In this document: piece after piece, positions 1 through 14,700 of the stretch
Numbering within the stretch: the first letter of the stretch is position 1
Layout: each line of letters begins with the position of its first letter
Assembly (NCBI RefSeq): GCF_019399895.1
Contig: NC_091868.1
Coordinates: 2,218,499 to 2,282,498, forward strand
Direction: 5' to 3'
DNA from: Cardiocondyla obscurior
Taxonomy: Eukaryota; Arthropoda; Insecta; Hymenoptera; Formicidae
Length of the DNA: 64,000 bases
The notes under the pieces: generated by a model
The model's input: only the letters and a program-made list of their open reading frames with translations
Databases searched by the model: none
What the model was told of the DNA's origin: nothing
Program-made: the position numbers and the translations under genes

Positions 1-45
1 AATAAAGCGCAATTCTCGCTGGTAATTATTGCCGCGCGCTTCGAC

Positions 46-63
46 GCGATTAACGTTAATCGC
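46..63. repeat. Perfect 18-bp palindrome
   Basis: GCGATTAACGTTAATCGC equals its own reverse complement. It could be a dimeric factor-binding site or chance. Confidence 0.9.
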
Positions 64-1190
64 ACTAATGATTTCGCGATATCGTTACGCGATAGTTGTA
101 TTAATACGCCGTAACGCGATTTGATTCCGAGCCCGGTTGTTCGCACGCGATGATAAACGCGGCTGGGTATTAATTGCTCCCCTGGCGCACCGGACCCAAC
201 GCGAAACGCGGATCTATTGTGCGCGAGAGAATCCGGGGAAATCTCGGAAAATGCAATTCTTGAATTGCGGGAATCAATGTGCGCGAACGTACAATAGACC
301 GCGCGATGAACGAGCCCGCTGTGAGGAAAATACAATCTTCCGGGGTGAAATTTCGCGGAGAGCAGCCCGATCGTTGGAACATCTCGGCTTTAATAACGTT
401 TACTTTAATAAGCTTCCTGTGATGGTTGTCAGATACACGGATTTGCGTATTGAGAGTCTCTACGTCGTTAAATCGGGCCTATGCCAAGCGTATCAAAGCA
501 CGGCATAATAATATTTAATATTACGAGGTACAACGGAACACCTGAGCTGCCCGCGAGCGTGTTATTGTGTTTGCCTTTGCCTAGGCTCGATTAAAGCGAG
601 CCAATTCGCGAAAGCCAAGTATACGGTCGCGAGTGTGTGTCTCACCGAAGAACGTTTCCAAAAACGATAGATTCGATTCAACCTCAATGTTTCGACATAC
701 AGTCTATACCGAATGGTCGTTTTCATTATCTTCAATAAAGTCTTTTTATGTCAAATGCGTAATAATGAATATTTCGACAACATTCTCCTTCATATATTGA
801 ACTAACGTAAGATAATACGGCATAACTGCTCCTTAATTTACGAGAAAGATACCCTTCGGCGTAGTTTTTCACATGGTTTAAAGTCGTACAAATGAAACTT
901 GCCGATAAAAAGAAATAAAATAAATAAATAAATAAAATGATAAATAAAAAACGAGAGACGACGTAAAAGGAAAGCCTGTGTGTACGTTGCAAAAATATTT
1001 ATTTCATTATTTTCACAGAAAGCAAATTCTATTTGTCGGTGCAGCACCAAACCAGTTAAAATCACAAATACAGCCAAGCAAAAATTTTTAGCTCGCTGAT
1101 TACATAATAATTTTACTAAATATACCACGTAGAAGGATATATTTTTTTTGACCGCGTAAAATGAGATCGTGCAAAACTGAGATTACGTAT

Positions 1191-1268
1191 AAAAAGTATC
1201 GCGTAAACGGAGGGATTATTTACCGCGCAAAAAAATCGCGCACAAAAGGTATCGCGTAAATCGAGAGA
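1191..1268. repeat. Duplicated TATCGCGTAAA motif with inverted partner
   Basis: A 25-base motif at 1191-1215 recurs at 1244-1268 with few changes around the shared core TATCGCGTAAA. An inverted TTACGCGAT follows at 1281-1289, and related words (GTTACGCGAT, TAACGCGAT) recur in the first 120 bases. This looks like remnants of a dispersed or tandem repeat. Confidence 0.55.
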
Positions 1269-4200
1269 CTGCATACGCGTTTACGCGATGAAATGTTTAT
1301 ATTATATTTAACATAGAATTGGAGAAGACAGTAAAAATATCCAACGAAAATATTCATAAACGTTCAACTAACAAAGCTGCAAACAATTGTAAGAATATCA
1401 ATGATGTCGATAAGTATCCGATGGCGATTATTCGTCGGTATCAAATTGATAATCGACGTCAATTTTTCAGCCGGCGCTCGTTTCGATACCCGCTAGTGCT
1501 TTACGCGCGACAGCTGAACGCGGAATCGCGAAAACCGAACGCAAATTACCTCATCCGCGAAAGAAAGATAAGTAGTCTCGCGTGTCTGAAAGATTTCCCA
1601 CTTCGTACATATTCATGAGAATTCGGACGGGATCTCCCAACTGAGTTGAGAAATTCTCGAGACGTGATAGTTTTTCGTAGAGAAACGAGCGGCGTGAGAA
1701 AACGGCGCGCAAGAAAGAAAGAGAAGATAGAAGGAGAGTAGCACTCTTCCGAATCATCGTGAATCCAATTTACATTATACGTACGTAGGACGCAATCTAA
1801 TTCGCGCTACCGGCGTCGCATCGCTGCTCTAGGTGAGCAAAAGACAGGCCGGCAAAGGATTTACGCCTCGCCGAAAAAGAAGAGGCGCCTCTCGAAATTC
1901 CTTATCTTTCTCGCGCGAGCATCTTCTCCGCCCGCCCGAGCGGGCCTTATCGCATTTCCGTAAATCCCCGTTAAAGAAGAGCATTTTTTCTCCCGACCTG
2001 CCCGGAGTAGGTCCAGGTAACCCCCGAGAAACTGCTAACGTCCGCTTAAAGATTCAGAGTGCTTCATAAGTACTTCAAACTTTCCATCTTACCTCGTGAT
2101 CGAGAACACATTTATTAATGGGAGGGAGGGGTAAAAATATGACAGAAATGTCGCTGCTATTTTTACGGAAATATTGTATTTCACGTATAAGATTTTATTT
2201 TTACCTTAAATCTATCATCGATTGTTTCCCTAGTAAAAGTAATATGGAATAAATTATGAAATTAAAAGATGTTTCTAAAAATTTAATCGAGGTTAAAACG
2301 CCGTCGACTAATCGGACGATTCGTAAATATATAAAAAGAAATAAAAAAAGGAAAAAATACGATTGTCTCGAACGAAAATACGACGGTCTAAAAAGTACAA
2401 TGGCGATTTAGTGTCCGTCGGCCGTTCGTTATCGATTGGCAAATAACCCGTGATAGTAAATTTAATATTATCGGACGGGGCTGGGACACATTACTGTCAA
2501 TTAACGTCAGACTGAGGAACTGTGGAAATACATGACTTTAATAGATAGTTTACCGAATAAAATACTATTTAAAATCCCGTAGCTGGGGCTCGATCCGGTA
2601 TTAACGAACGCTATCGAACGAGATGAGACCGGCGATAAATGCGCGCGTTTTAATGGAATTACTTAACGCGACAGAACGGTATCTGCACGTAAACGCGTGA
2701 TGTGCAATAGCGTGAACGCATCGAGTCCGCGTGAAGTTTCGTTTATGCAATAAACTCCGAAATTTATGAAAATGTAGCCGTGCCCTCGTAGCATTCGCCG
2801 TCGCGCGACGCATTCTCGTTACACGCGCGATTATTCCGGGAGATTTTTTCAGGTCACGTTACCGCAAACCAGAGGAGAGGATACGGAGAGAACGGCCGAC
2901 AATTTATAGAAATTAATTATATAAATATTTTCTTGCTCTATATAAAAGGGACAATAAAATTAGCAGCGCTAACGAATTCATTAATTGAGTTGCAAGCATT
3001 GAGGCTCGTTATTACTAATAATCACATGGCACGAAAGAATCATTTTCATTACGATACAAAATGTGTTCTCGTCATCGACGAAGAGAATGACTTAAAAATG
3101 AAATTAAATTTGCTTTTTTTTTCTAAATAAAATGAACTTTGATTCTATAAAAAAGTTACCGAATAAATAGCACCGTTCGAATTTATTTATTCCTTTAAAG
3201 CGTACGGTGAGATCTTGATACATAAATCTCACTGGCGACAGTTGTCGCGTATGTTTAACGCATAACGCGGTGTTATATAAAGATCGATTCGACGACATGC
3301 AGCACGTACGCGAGCATATTAGTTAGATTAATCGATTGGCGATGAGAGTATCGGATACAATTTATATCCTGCGTGTACTTGGGTATTGCGAACATCGCAA
3401 ATGCATTCTGCATTCCGTAGCGTAGTGTAAACTGCACACGTGACACCGAATGCATTGCTAGATAACGTGTGCAATGGATGCGACGTACTATTAGGCGATT
3501 AGCAATTTATATTTTTCACGCCTCGAAAAATCCAGTGAATGTTTCCACGTTTTCGAACTGTATAAGAAACAGATTACGTTTATTGGAAAAAAGTTATTGT
3601 GATATATATCCTTTACCGTACAGAGAACGCTTTGGTATGTGCGCGTATAACTTTAAACTCATCTCTCGATCAATTAATAATAAATTCTCCCACCCCAATT
3701 TTTTTTTGTAAATTATCTGATTAATTATTTTGCTCGAAGAAGCGTTTTTAGTTAAAAAATATTGTTCGAAAAACCGGTTTTAATGTAGAAGCTTGAAAAA
3801 AGAAGGCGAGGATTCTTTTATAACTTGAAATTTTCATCAATTTCCAACTTCTTTTTTTTTTTTCCACAATACTTTCTATACAATTTTCTCGTCGAGAGAC
3901 ATATCGATGTGTTGCATGATGGATGGCTCTATTTACTCAGAGGAATAAAATTCTGCGGCCTAGCTGTTACGAGATTTCTTCACGCGATGTGCGCACCATG
4001 GGCTATTTGTCTCACAATATAATCTAACTGGACTTTAGTGCAACTTTAATAAGATTATTCTGCACGCAGCGTGTACACTGTCCTAGATTAACTTCGTACG
4101 ATCCGGTTTGACCCAGCCGGGGCAACTCTAGTCTGAATAACCTATAGTGGACGCGAATTGTATTATCAACGACGGTCAACGTTAAACGCGCTGCTTTAGT

Positions 4201-4509
4201 ACGCGCCTTTAAATTTTTATATTAGACGCAAACTAACAATTTGATCAAGATTGAAATTAAACTAACGCGTCAAGTTAAAGATAATGTTGAATAAAATCAC
4301 ATCCAAATATGTAAATGCAAGATTAATGCAGCTGGGGCAAAAAAATATTCACCAAGTTCAGTCTTGATAGCCGAGATTGGGAAACCGCTCGGGTGTATCT
4401 TTTCGCGAAACCGGTCACGTATTACGAGCATAGATTTCCGAGGGAATGCTCGCTTAATGTAAAAAAGCGCGCGACAGACCAGACAAGCAATTAGTCTCCG
4501 GCGACTAAC

Positions 4510-4530
4510 TGCACTTACGAAGTAAGTGCA
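4510..4530. repeat. Perfect 9-bp stem with GAA loop
   Basis: TGCACTTAC and GTAAGTGCA flank GAA. Both strands therefore carry a GTAAGTGC donor-like word, a by-product of the palindrome rather than evidence of exons. Confidence 0.85.
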
Positions 4531-7500
4531 TCATCATCGTGCCCGTGGAGCGAAGCAGTAAAAACTTCCTAGCGTCGCAAATTTTCACGTCGCGTAAACA
4601 AACCATCGACGGCGCCCAGACACGCCAGTATAACGGAAACGGTAGCGGCCACACGGCGGAAGGCTACACGACGCACGATCGTTTTCTCGCTGCACGTCGG
4701 TAAATAACGAGCACAATAATGCACTCCGCTGCATCTCCGCCCGTATAAAATCGATTTTGTAGAAAAGCGACCGAGGCCGTGAAGCACCCCGAGGTCGCCC
4801 CGGAATACTTCGACGTAAGGGATGCCTCGTACCGCGTGAATATTCCGTCTGCTCCACGGAATGACGAGTTATTTCGCGCCGCTGCGGCGCCGATGGAGAT
4901 TCAGACTATCACGTTTAAAATTCTGTATATCGAAATATTTCTAAATTATATTCCGAACGCGAGATATCGTGAAATATCGAGATAAATCTCGCCCACCGCG
5001 TATCAGCGACAGTTTTACGAACGATCATCGGTCATATTTAATTGTCCGTAATCAATATCGTGAATCCTTAATACTCATTATTTCAACGGTGAAATTTTGA
5101 TCTCGAGCTTCTAATAAAATTTTAATTAAAAATCATTCGCCCGTCTATCTTTCGCTCGTCGAAAACCTTTTCGCTGTCAAAACAAGTACGTTTCTCTCGG
5201 TTTTCTGTGTAATATCCGCGAACTGAAAAGACATCCGATCGTTTTGTGATACCCTAGATTCCAATTCGGCGCTTACTTTTCCACCGCTGTAAATCCGAAC
5301 TTTGCAAAAATCGTTGTTACAGATGGCGGCAATGGATGCGGACCCATTCCCCGCTGTAAACCGATCTTTTTTGGGAGCACATTCAGCGCGCGAATGCATT
5401 TCTTATTGCGCGCGCAGAGAAAGCTAGAATTATAGCCGGCCAGATACGGATTCGCATGCACCGTTAATCCCTCTGTTAATACCGCCAAGTGCGTGTTTCA
5501 TCGCACTCGGACCAGCTAAATAATTCGCGCGGGCGAACACAGGTAAAATCCACACAGGTGGCCGGCTTGCATCGGAAAGCCATAAAAGCCCGCCTTGCAA
5601 TGGGCTGGGATTAATTTCGCGTTCGGTCCAGACACCTTCGCGCATGTAACGTCAATCGAATATTTGAAGGATCGGTCGCATATTGCTAACCATCGCGCTC
5701 GTGCATTCGCGCGCCAACAAAGAGATCGGAGGCCGTTCACTCCGGGCTAGAAAACTGTCAGCGAAGAAAAATATACCCGCTTCGACGCGGGTAGAATTTT
5801 TAATTCCTATTACTTCTCTGTTGGTTAATGCAAAGCACAACGAGTCACTTTCTGACAGATAATAAAATAATAAATGGTTTCGTGCCGTTGTGTATTTATT
5901 ATTTGACATAAACGCATTTCGAAAATGCGTAACATTTTATATTTTTTACGGTAAACTATCAACCGGATATATAGATGGCAGAAAATTGTTGTTAAAAATA
6001 TATAAAAGTTTGAAACGTTCACTAGCAGAACATCCAGACATATTAATACATGCAAAATGGTCATTTTAAAAACATAATACCATTATTCACGCGAAATCGT
6101 ATTTGTATTTAATGACAAAGCTAAATACCGTTTCTTTTTTTTAAATTCTTTTCTTTTTTTTTTACAGTAAAATAAATGACAATAAAAAGTAATAACAAGA
6201 GGGACAACGAGGAATGTATTTTAACAAATATATTTCGCATATATCACGTTGTACCAGCGTGATTATTTTTTTTATTACTCGATCCAAAAATTCCAATCTT
6301 TTTATATAGAAAGTAAAAATTAATCTAGAATAATCTTGTAATAAATTATAACTTAATAATTTATGATTTCAATAGATTTTGATCAATCAACCTATTTTTT
6401 TTATTATTAATCTTTTTACTTAATATTTCGGTTGAAATTAAACTCACGCGTCAACACATTGTCAAGTGATTGCGCGTCTCGTGACGCTCGGGAGATTTAT
6501 TTTCCTTTGGGGAATGATATGGGCACATGTACTAAACCGAAGTTTAAAAAATTATGAGCGGAAAACTAACTGCAGCATCGATATAAAATTCTCTAGGGCT
6601 TCGAACTGGCACGTGACTACACCTCTGGACCGCAAAGTAACTTGTTATACACCACTAGATGCAGAGTATTCCCATTGCGCACTGCTATGCTTCCATACAT
6701 ATATTCATATCCCTTGCAAATATAATAATACTTTTAAACACGTATAAATATTTAACGTCAAACGATAATTTACATAAAAGTTCAGCTATATTCGTTTTTC
6801 TCTTTTTTTTTATTATTATTATATAAAATATATCGCGTAACGCTCGTATTTATAAATGTACGTAAACGCCCATTGGTATGTTAATCAGATTACAAAAAAC
6901 AAATTTTAAATAATTGATAGTTTACAAATCCGTGCTCAGCTAACGTCGTTAAAAATTATAGACGACGAATATTTTTCATCGTTAACAGGTGTGAAAAAAA
7001 ATATATGTATAGAATGTGAGAATGATAAAATAATTATAAAATAAACGAAGTAAACCCACCGAAATATATACGTTACTTTGTACAGATTTTTAAAAGTTTA
7101 TCCATTCGATTATATAAACATTTTATTGCAGTTATATAACACGCGGCGTAAAAATGTTCGAATAGTTAACTATATTCCACAATTTTATAACGTATATTCG
7201 AAATGGTAAAAATAATCCCGAAGTAATTCAGACGCATTTACTTTTAGAAGCCGAATAAATGGAATGGAGATACGCTTGTAATTTTAAATAGAACCACATT
7301 AAAACAATTCATAAGTGAAGCATCGTAAAGCGGTGCTAATGCACGACGGGAGGAAGTGTAGCGCACGTAAGATTGCTCTTGGGAGTTTTCGCGCGAGAAG
7401 CTTTTTATTTTGTCCACGCAAGCGATACTCGCCGAGCGGGAGAGAATCGAGAGACCGACGCAAAACTACATTTGGCGACTTTCGCGAACTAGATGGGAAG

Positions 7501-9601
7501 AAGAGTTGTTATCCCTTTTACACCCTTTTTCTTGTCTTCCCCTTTATTTTTCTCACGATTCAATTCCCATCACGTCGACGAAGTCGGAAATTATTCTGCT
7601 TGCGGCGCTTGGAAGCAGAATCCATATTCAACGTGATTTCCGCGATCGCTGGAAACTTCGGTTTCCTATACACGCCTATGTACAAATCAAAATCAATATC
7701 TCATTTTAAATATAAGGAAACATTTTCCGTTCTCCCGATAACGAGATTTCGCGCCGCCGTCTCCTGACATCGCGAATTCCGCATTAGTCGCTCTGTAATG
7801 ATGATTCAAGTCTATCGACAGACACGAGGTAAAACCCGAAGGCAAATTATTATCCCGCGTAGTCCCGCGACTCGCGAAGGCGAGATGAAAAAGCTCTTAG
7901 TAAATTTTGTTAAGCGGGAATAAGATTTTGTATTTTCCACGTTCGTCTGCGACTAAACTTTGATATTAATCGACAATTAAACGTTATCGCGCACAGAATT
8001 TTCCTTCCCCGGCGAAAAACAATCTCAATTAAACACGAGCATTGTTGATTGATTGACAGAAATTAATGAACCGTGCAAATTCCGCACGTTAATGCAAAAG
8101 CAGTTACTTTAATGGCACATTGCTGCCAATTAATATCGAATGCGGCATTATTTTTCCCCTCCGACGCAGCATTCGCGAAACGTTATTACGCTCGTTTAAA
8201 AATCACCTAATCGAATGCGGAGTGGGAACGAGAGGAAGCCTTGCGTTTGATTTAATTGCGAGAGATCGCAGCTTTGCGCCCGGCGAGCGTGTGATATCCA
8301 TCTATCTTAAATCGGTGCGTCCCATTTGCTTCTGTAAATGCCGGGAATCGCCGGTATGCAATCTAGACTGGCGACGACATGACTGACTCGACACAACGCG
8401 ATTCTATCGATTCTCACCCCGCATAGTTCCAAGACAATCCCTTCAAGATAATGATTGACCGTTCGATTCTATCAACAGCCGTAGCGCCACTCGGGCGCTA
8501 CGAGATGGTGCATAGCTTCCCCTTCGCCTTCGCTGTTCGCGAGACGCGCCGCTCTTTCACGCCGATGTTCATGCAAAGTAAGAAATATACAGTAATTGGA
8601 GCGAAACTTGGGACATTCGTTACTCGGGATTCTTTTTGAGGAAGAAAGTTTCGCGAACTCTCTTTCAACGTTTGCCTCTCCCTGCGCGCAACTACCTCAT
8701 TTAAAGAATTTCGCGCTCGCACGGCTCCCGCGTATTTTTCACTTTGCACAGACAAACGTAAAATTCGGTCCTGAAAGAGTCCAGGGAAAAAAATATACGA
8801 AATTCACCCGAGTGATCAAAGTTGGCAAAATGTATTTTATATTACATGCGCTTCTTTCTTTTTATTTATTTAGCACTTATCTTGATTACCGAAGGCAATT
8901 ATCGTCGGGGAATCGCTTAAGCCGTGCTACCGTACCGCCGAAGAATACGAAATTCAACTGTGATAATTAATTCCGGGCCTTTAGTCGATTACATCGCGCT
9001 TTGTCCTTATTCATTACGTGATTAATCGGCAAACTGACGTTTGCTTGGAAACTGTCATTTACACGATAATTCTCTATCAGACGCGAGTTATCGCGGAAAC
9101 CGAAGATTAGGTGACGTCGGCTGCGTCACTCAAATTCTCATTTGCTAAAAGCTAGTTGCTACAGTTTTCAATATTATTCATAAATAATATGCTCGTGATA
9201 CTGTCACGAATGAATTATACACTGAATCAATGAAATGTCATAAAAATAACAAAAATGTCTCTTAATCATTACCAATCAAAACTTTCTTTTTCTCTTCTTC
9301 AATCGAGATTATTTTCTCAACATTTATTTGACAACTAATTACTAATGTTATTAAAAAATAATAATTAAAAAGAATTCAAATAGTTCTTGACTAAACGATT
9401 GATTTTATATGAAATCTTTTCAGTGCATGTAAAGAAAAAAAAAAAAGGAAAAAAAAAGAATCGCATTAATATTCTTCAACTATTAAAAAACAAGCAACTG
9501 TTTAACTTTTCTAATGATCCGCGCAGGTTTCTGTAACTACTTATGCAAAACTCGCGTAAAAGATACAAACCTAGCAAGCGAACGCGAGTAGCAATCGCGT
9601 A

Positions 9602-9648
9602 CTACGATAGTGCAGATGGCCTTAATGGATTAAGGGCATCCCTCGTAG
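9602..9648. repeat. Two-tier hairpin
   Basis: An inner 12-bp stem with one mismatch (9615-9626 with 9629-9640, GG loop) sits inside an outer perfect 6-bp stem (CTACGA 9602-9607 with TCGTAG 9643-9648). Confidence 0.8.
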
Positions 9649-12600
9649 AGCAATCGCATTCGAAGGGATCGCGTATCGATCGCTCATTGCCTATGCGTCG
9701 CGTTACGCTACGGTTATCGCGGGCGATGGAAAATAGCCTGGTATAATCCGTTGCAGCGTTGATTTTCACCAACGCCGGATATACCATCTTCTCTCCCTCG
9801 ATCCCTCGGAAGCACACGTGTGCAGCGCGTATATCTGAAATATAATAACGACGCGCGGGCGAACTTCTGGAAGCTCTTCGGCGCATTTAGTCGCGCCGGA
9901 GCTCGTTCGCGAATACAACGGCGAAAGGCCGCAGGCATTCTCGGCGGCCAGCGTTCGGAATTTGGCTAATAATCCGCTGGAAATTCCGGAAATTTCGTTA
10001 CCGCGCTTGCGATGGATATACATAGATATATATGCAAAACGTATTACGAAAGTTAATCCCTCGATCAACATCGAGACGGCCGCAATGTGGGGACCTGGCG
10101 CGGGGGAGGGAATGCGCGAGGAACGATCTGATCGCATATTCGCGCGGCGCGGATGCAATAATCGCTTCGCGGCTCCGCGATGCTCGACGTATCGCGCCCG
10201 CGTTCGAAACTTCCGGTAATGAGCACTTCCAAGTGATCCGCTCTATTGCACGAACAAGAAGCGGGATTAAATGCTACAGCGACGGCGAGCGTGACGTCAT
10301 TTCGTCTCTATTCAATCAGTACTTATACCTCTGCCTCCTCTATCACCCGCCCCTCCCGCCCTCCTCTACTCTCCGCCAGCCGCCGGGTAACGTAATCCTT
10401 TCATCTCCCGATTCGAATTACAACGCTGGAATTAATTCCGGCATATTGGCCCGCGTTCTGATTGTGGAATTAGCCCTAAACGTGAACGGATGACTAATGT
10501 CTAGAGTTTACGTCAAGATTGCCGATTTCTCGAAACATTTAAGTGGCTGGTTCGCTTAAATCAAGGGAGTATTTCCGCAATTTTTTGAATTCAGAATTTT
10601 TATCGACCCACCCAGCAGTCGTTGAAATGTTTAACGTATTGAAGAGCACTCGCGACTTCTCACAGATAGAATTTTTTTATAAATTAAAAACTATATTAAT
10701 TCCCGAGCTACGTATTTTTTTTTCTTTTTTTATTTATTTATTTATTTAATTTTTTTACATGCAGAGTTTATTTTTTTTCTATTAAAAAAAAAATGTATTC
10801 TCTATTGTACGTTTATCTAAAGAGATAGAAATTAAATTACTAAAGAGAAATAAAAAATTGACACGAAGCGCCTCGAGGTACCCATTCTCGATGACCAATA
10901 AGACGGATATAAAATATGCGACGTTTTGCGAAATTTATTGACGTGCTCGCGGTCGAACTCAGTTACCCGGAAGCCCCGAGTTCTTACGGTCTAACTTACG
11001 TACCGTTAAACTTAGTCTGAGAAACACGAGCGACAGATCGGGTCGACATAAAAATCGTCGCCAAGTTTCGCGGTATAACTCACCGGATAAGCTGCGAGCA
11101 TCCAGGCTAAGTGAAACGGGCGGCGCGAACAAATATCCGAAAACACTTTCCGCTGAGCAGTTTGCCGGTGACTAACTTCGGCCCCGTGACAATCCGCGAA
11201 CAGAACGGACGATAGGTTTTCCAGTTACGAAGCTATTAATCTCTGGCTTCCCGCAACGTAACCGAGCAAGTAGACGTTGAGTGGAACGCGCTTAATTCAA
11301 TATTCCTATTTTATATCTTCCCGTTTGGATGATTGAAAATAATTGCGCGGTCCTCGCGTCCGAACGTAATCGATATACTTTATAAATGAATCTCTCCTAT
11401 CATTAATCTGATTGTGTGCCCGTGAGGAAACCGAGTTGGCGTAAAGGCGCATTTATCTCCATACAGATTTACCGCGGCGATTTTATCAAACGTCACTCGA
11501 AATTTCTCCCTTTGAATTCGCAATCTTCGCCGTTACGGCGCAGTGTGGATTCGTCACGTCTCCCGTCATCGATTTTATTAATTTCCAACGAAAACTAGAT
11601 TTTTATTCGATATATATGCCGCGCATCTGAAAACGAAGTAACTAGTGATAGGCGTGTTATTTACTTTAGCCCGATGTCAATCTGACGAAAACGGCGTGAT
11701 AGAGACTCGCATATCAAAAGAGTTTGCGGATACGTGTTTACTTTTACCTTGGATATTTTTCTAAACCGAGTACCGGTGCGCCCCGCGTATCGTCGTATTT
11801 TTTGTAGACACGGTACAAACACGTCCTGCCAATTAGCGCTCCGCGATGTTGTTCTCCCGTCCACGATTGTCCACGGGATTATTTACGAGTTGCAAGGCAA
11901 AACGTGAATCATATCGAGAACCTAATGGCATTATCGATATTGCGGGTAACCGAAGATTCATCACGCGTTGGATGTGAAATGATGACCGTCGGGGAGGAAT
12001 AAAAAAAAAACTGATACGAATATGAATAGTTCGGCATGCGGAATGTCATCTGTCAGGAATGCCTTGATACCCGGTTCTCTTTCGACGCGCATGAATATTT
12101 CCCCACATTTGACGTTAATCGCAATTGGATTTCGACAGGTAGAATTCAGTAAATTTTCTCCTGAAATATCGAATTTCTCCTCCCCTACCCCCCACCCGCC
12201 CCTCTCCTCCCAAAGTTTCCATTAATGGCAGCTATGCATGCGAGTTGCGGGAAAAAAATTTCACCAAAAAGGGCCGACGTTATTCGTGGCTCTTGTTATT
12301 TTTTTTTTCTTTTTTTTTTCTTTTTAATTCTTTTTATTATTTCAAGTTTGCAAGTTTCGCAAAAACAGCATGCTAACGACAATCCTCCGCGAAGGGAAAG
12401 AATATTAAATTCTGCAAAATTTTGACGCTTTTTACTCGCTGGCGAATATGAAAGGAAATGGACTTCAATGCGCATTTTTTTTCGGTACGAGTATATTTCT
12501 TTGATAAATATTAAGTTGACTTTTTCGCAGTAAAGAGACTGAGTAATTGACCCAATTACGGAATTATATAACTTTAAAAGTTATAAGTTTATTAAATAAA

Positions 12601-14664
12601 AATTGTAATTTGTAAGCGATAAAAAACACTCGACGGTTTTCCATTGAGCTTAGTTAAATAGTAACTTTATTGCCTTTTATTGGCAAAGTATGCAACGGGA
12701 AACGTTTGTAAATCGCTACGTATGGCAACTCTTATCGCACGCTCGAAAAAAAATTAACTCGCAATTCATATCAAAGGAAAGATAAATAAAAACGAAAAAG
12801 AACTGAGTGCGTAATTCTTCACTATTTAATAACATGGAAATTCGAAGATTCTATAATTAACGCTTTGCTGATAATTAAACTCTTTAATGAGATAACATAA
12901 TTAAAGTCTGCTGATAATGAGATTTGATGTAAATTGAATCGACGTCGAATTCTTGCATTTTATTTTGCATTTCCATTTTGACCGACATTTTTAAGCGACA
13001 CGATGCGATATAAATTTCTCATAATCACAATTACTTTTATATTAAAAGTCATGATTATCGTTGAAAATTAGCGGAATCAAATATGACAATATAAAATATT
13101 AAAAGACACCGTATAATTTTTGCGACACAATTTTCCATGTTAATTATTTTGAAGGAAAGCATCGTAATAACGACATGCAAATGTGAATTATATAAATATA
13201 ATTTTGCATTATTCGGATAGAGTCGATTTTTTTTATCGGATTCTTGGGCGAGAAAAATTTTATGCAAGTTTAATGTGGCTGGCGTATAAACAAAAATCGC
13301 GAGTTGCAATAAAATGACGCTGGAAATAATTTTTTGCAAATCGCGGGGTAAAGGCTCGTGCGAAACATGTTAATCTATTTAGCAACTTCGTGGGTAGTTA
13401 AATGAAAAGAGGAATGCGAAAAGGAGGAAATAAAACCCGCCATTATTACGCGGCCGGCTTGATAATTACGGGAGTTCGTTCGCGCCTCATGTTTAAGCGA
13501 GCAAGAATGAAATTTTGATGAATCTTTCTACGCGGATATGGCCGCGGGTATTGCAAATTGGATTTAGCTGGGATACGGGGACTTCGTAAAAGTGCCGTTC
13601 CTGCAAAACATCGAATAGTTTATTTCCATCGGGGCGCGGTTAAACCATGTCGAATGAATTTTGCATAAGGCGGGCACTCACCGGCAACTTTTAGGATTAT
13701 AATCCTTGCGGGGACTTAACAAACTTCTCAAAATATAACACGCGATCTGTAGAGAATGATACTTGTTTTACCAACATGATATATAAGTAAAAATATATCT
13801 AATAATTAATTTTATTTGCAATGTTACTTATTAAATTTCAAATCGTACGCTTACGAATTCGATTCTTTAATAATATCCGACATTAAATCTCTCTCTCTCT
13901 TTCTCTCTTTCTAAATAACATTCCTGAATCACAATTTTACTGAATTTAAGATCGCAGGAAAGATTAAATCTTGTTGCCGGAAACTTTAGTCGTCGGAATA
14001 TTTTAATATTATTACTTTTCTCATGAAAACTACGCGTCAGATGCGGCCGATTGAAATATTTATCAGCTCTCGTAAATCACTCTTTGATACTTGAGAGCCG
14101 CGCGTATCTTATTTACGTAAAGAAATGATAATCTCGGAATAACTTGCCGGGTACATCGGATGCGAAAGATTGACGTCGCCCTGCTTACTGCACCTGTGCA
14201 TCGGAACCTCTCCGTCATCATTACTTTATGCAACAAAAGCACGAATGGCAACGCGAAAACGGTAACCAAGGAGCCCGTGAACGCGAAAACGTCAGATACA
14301 CATACAGAGATACGTGCGAACGTCGTTCACAATGACGGTTGGGGAGTAACAAAGCACGAGATTCGCAGCGAGATCCGGCAATGATCTGCGCGCAGTAAAA
14401 ACCGACCGGATCGATGTCTCTAAAGAACGTTTCTAACTTCGCAATTTTTTTTCCGTACAACCGGTTTACCGGGTATACCGCTTTTGCGAGCCCTGCGAGG
14501 GTGTGCGAGAGACCGTGTGTGTTTGTAATAAAACCAGACGCGAAACAAGAGCAAATTAAAATCGAAAAACAACCCGCCCTAATTTTTTGCCGAGCGACAA
14601 ATTGTCTTCTGCTTTTTGCCGCGTGAAAGAATCCTATCCGGCATGTAAATTACCGTCGCAAAAA

Positions 14665-14666
<2 letters not shown>

Positions 14667-14698
<32 letters not shown>
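14667..14698. repeat. GA microsatellite
   Basis: An AG dinucleotide run grading into AAAG. Confidence 0.9.

Positions 14699-14700
<2 letters not shown>

Noticed and set aside
2093..2215. Minus-strand donor GAG|GTAAGA preceded by 38 open codons
   Set aside because: No acceptor or usable start for the open frame; donors of this strength recur by chance every few kb.
2585..2600. tRNA B-box-like GGCTCGATCCGG
   Set aside because: No A box, acceptor stem or anticodon arm at the right spacing.
4510..4530. GTAAGTGC donor-like word on both strands
   Set aside because: Arises from a perfect stem-loop; no exon on either side.
7315..7767. 150-codon plus-strand open frame
   Set aside because: Starts at a non-ATG codon, has no recognisable motif and overlaps another chance frame.
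10032..10493. 153-codon plus-strand open frame
   Set aside because: CpG-rich stop-poor DNA, a basic low-information translation and no splice or promoter support.
13682..13740. Minus-strand donor CCG|GTGAGT
   Set aside because: Stops close upstream and no acceptor.
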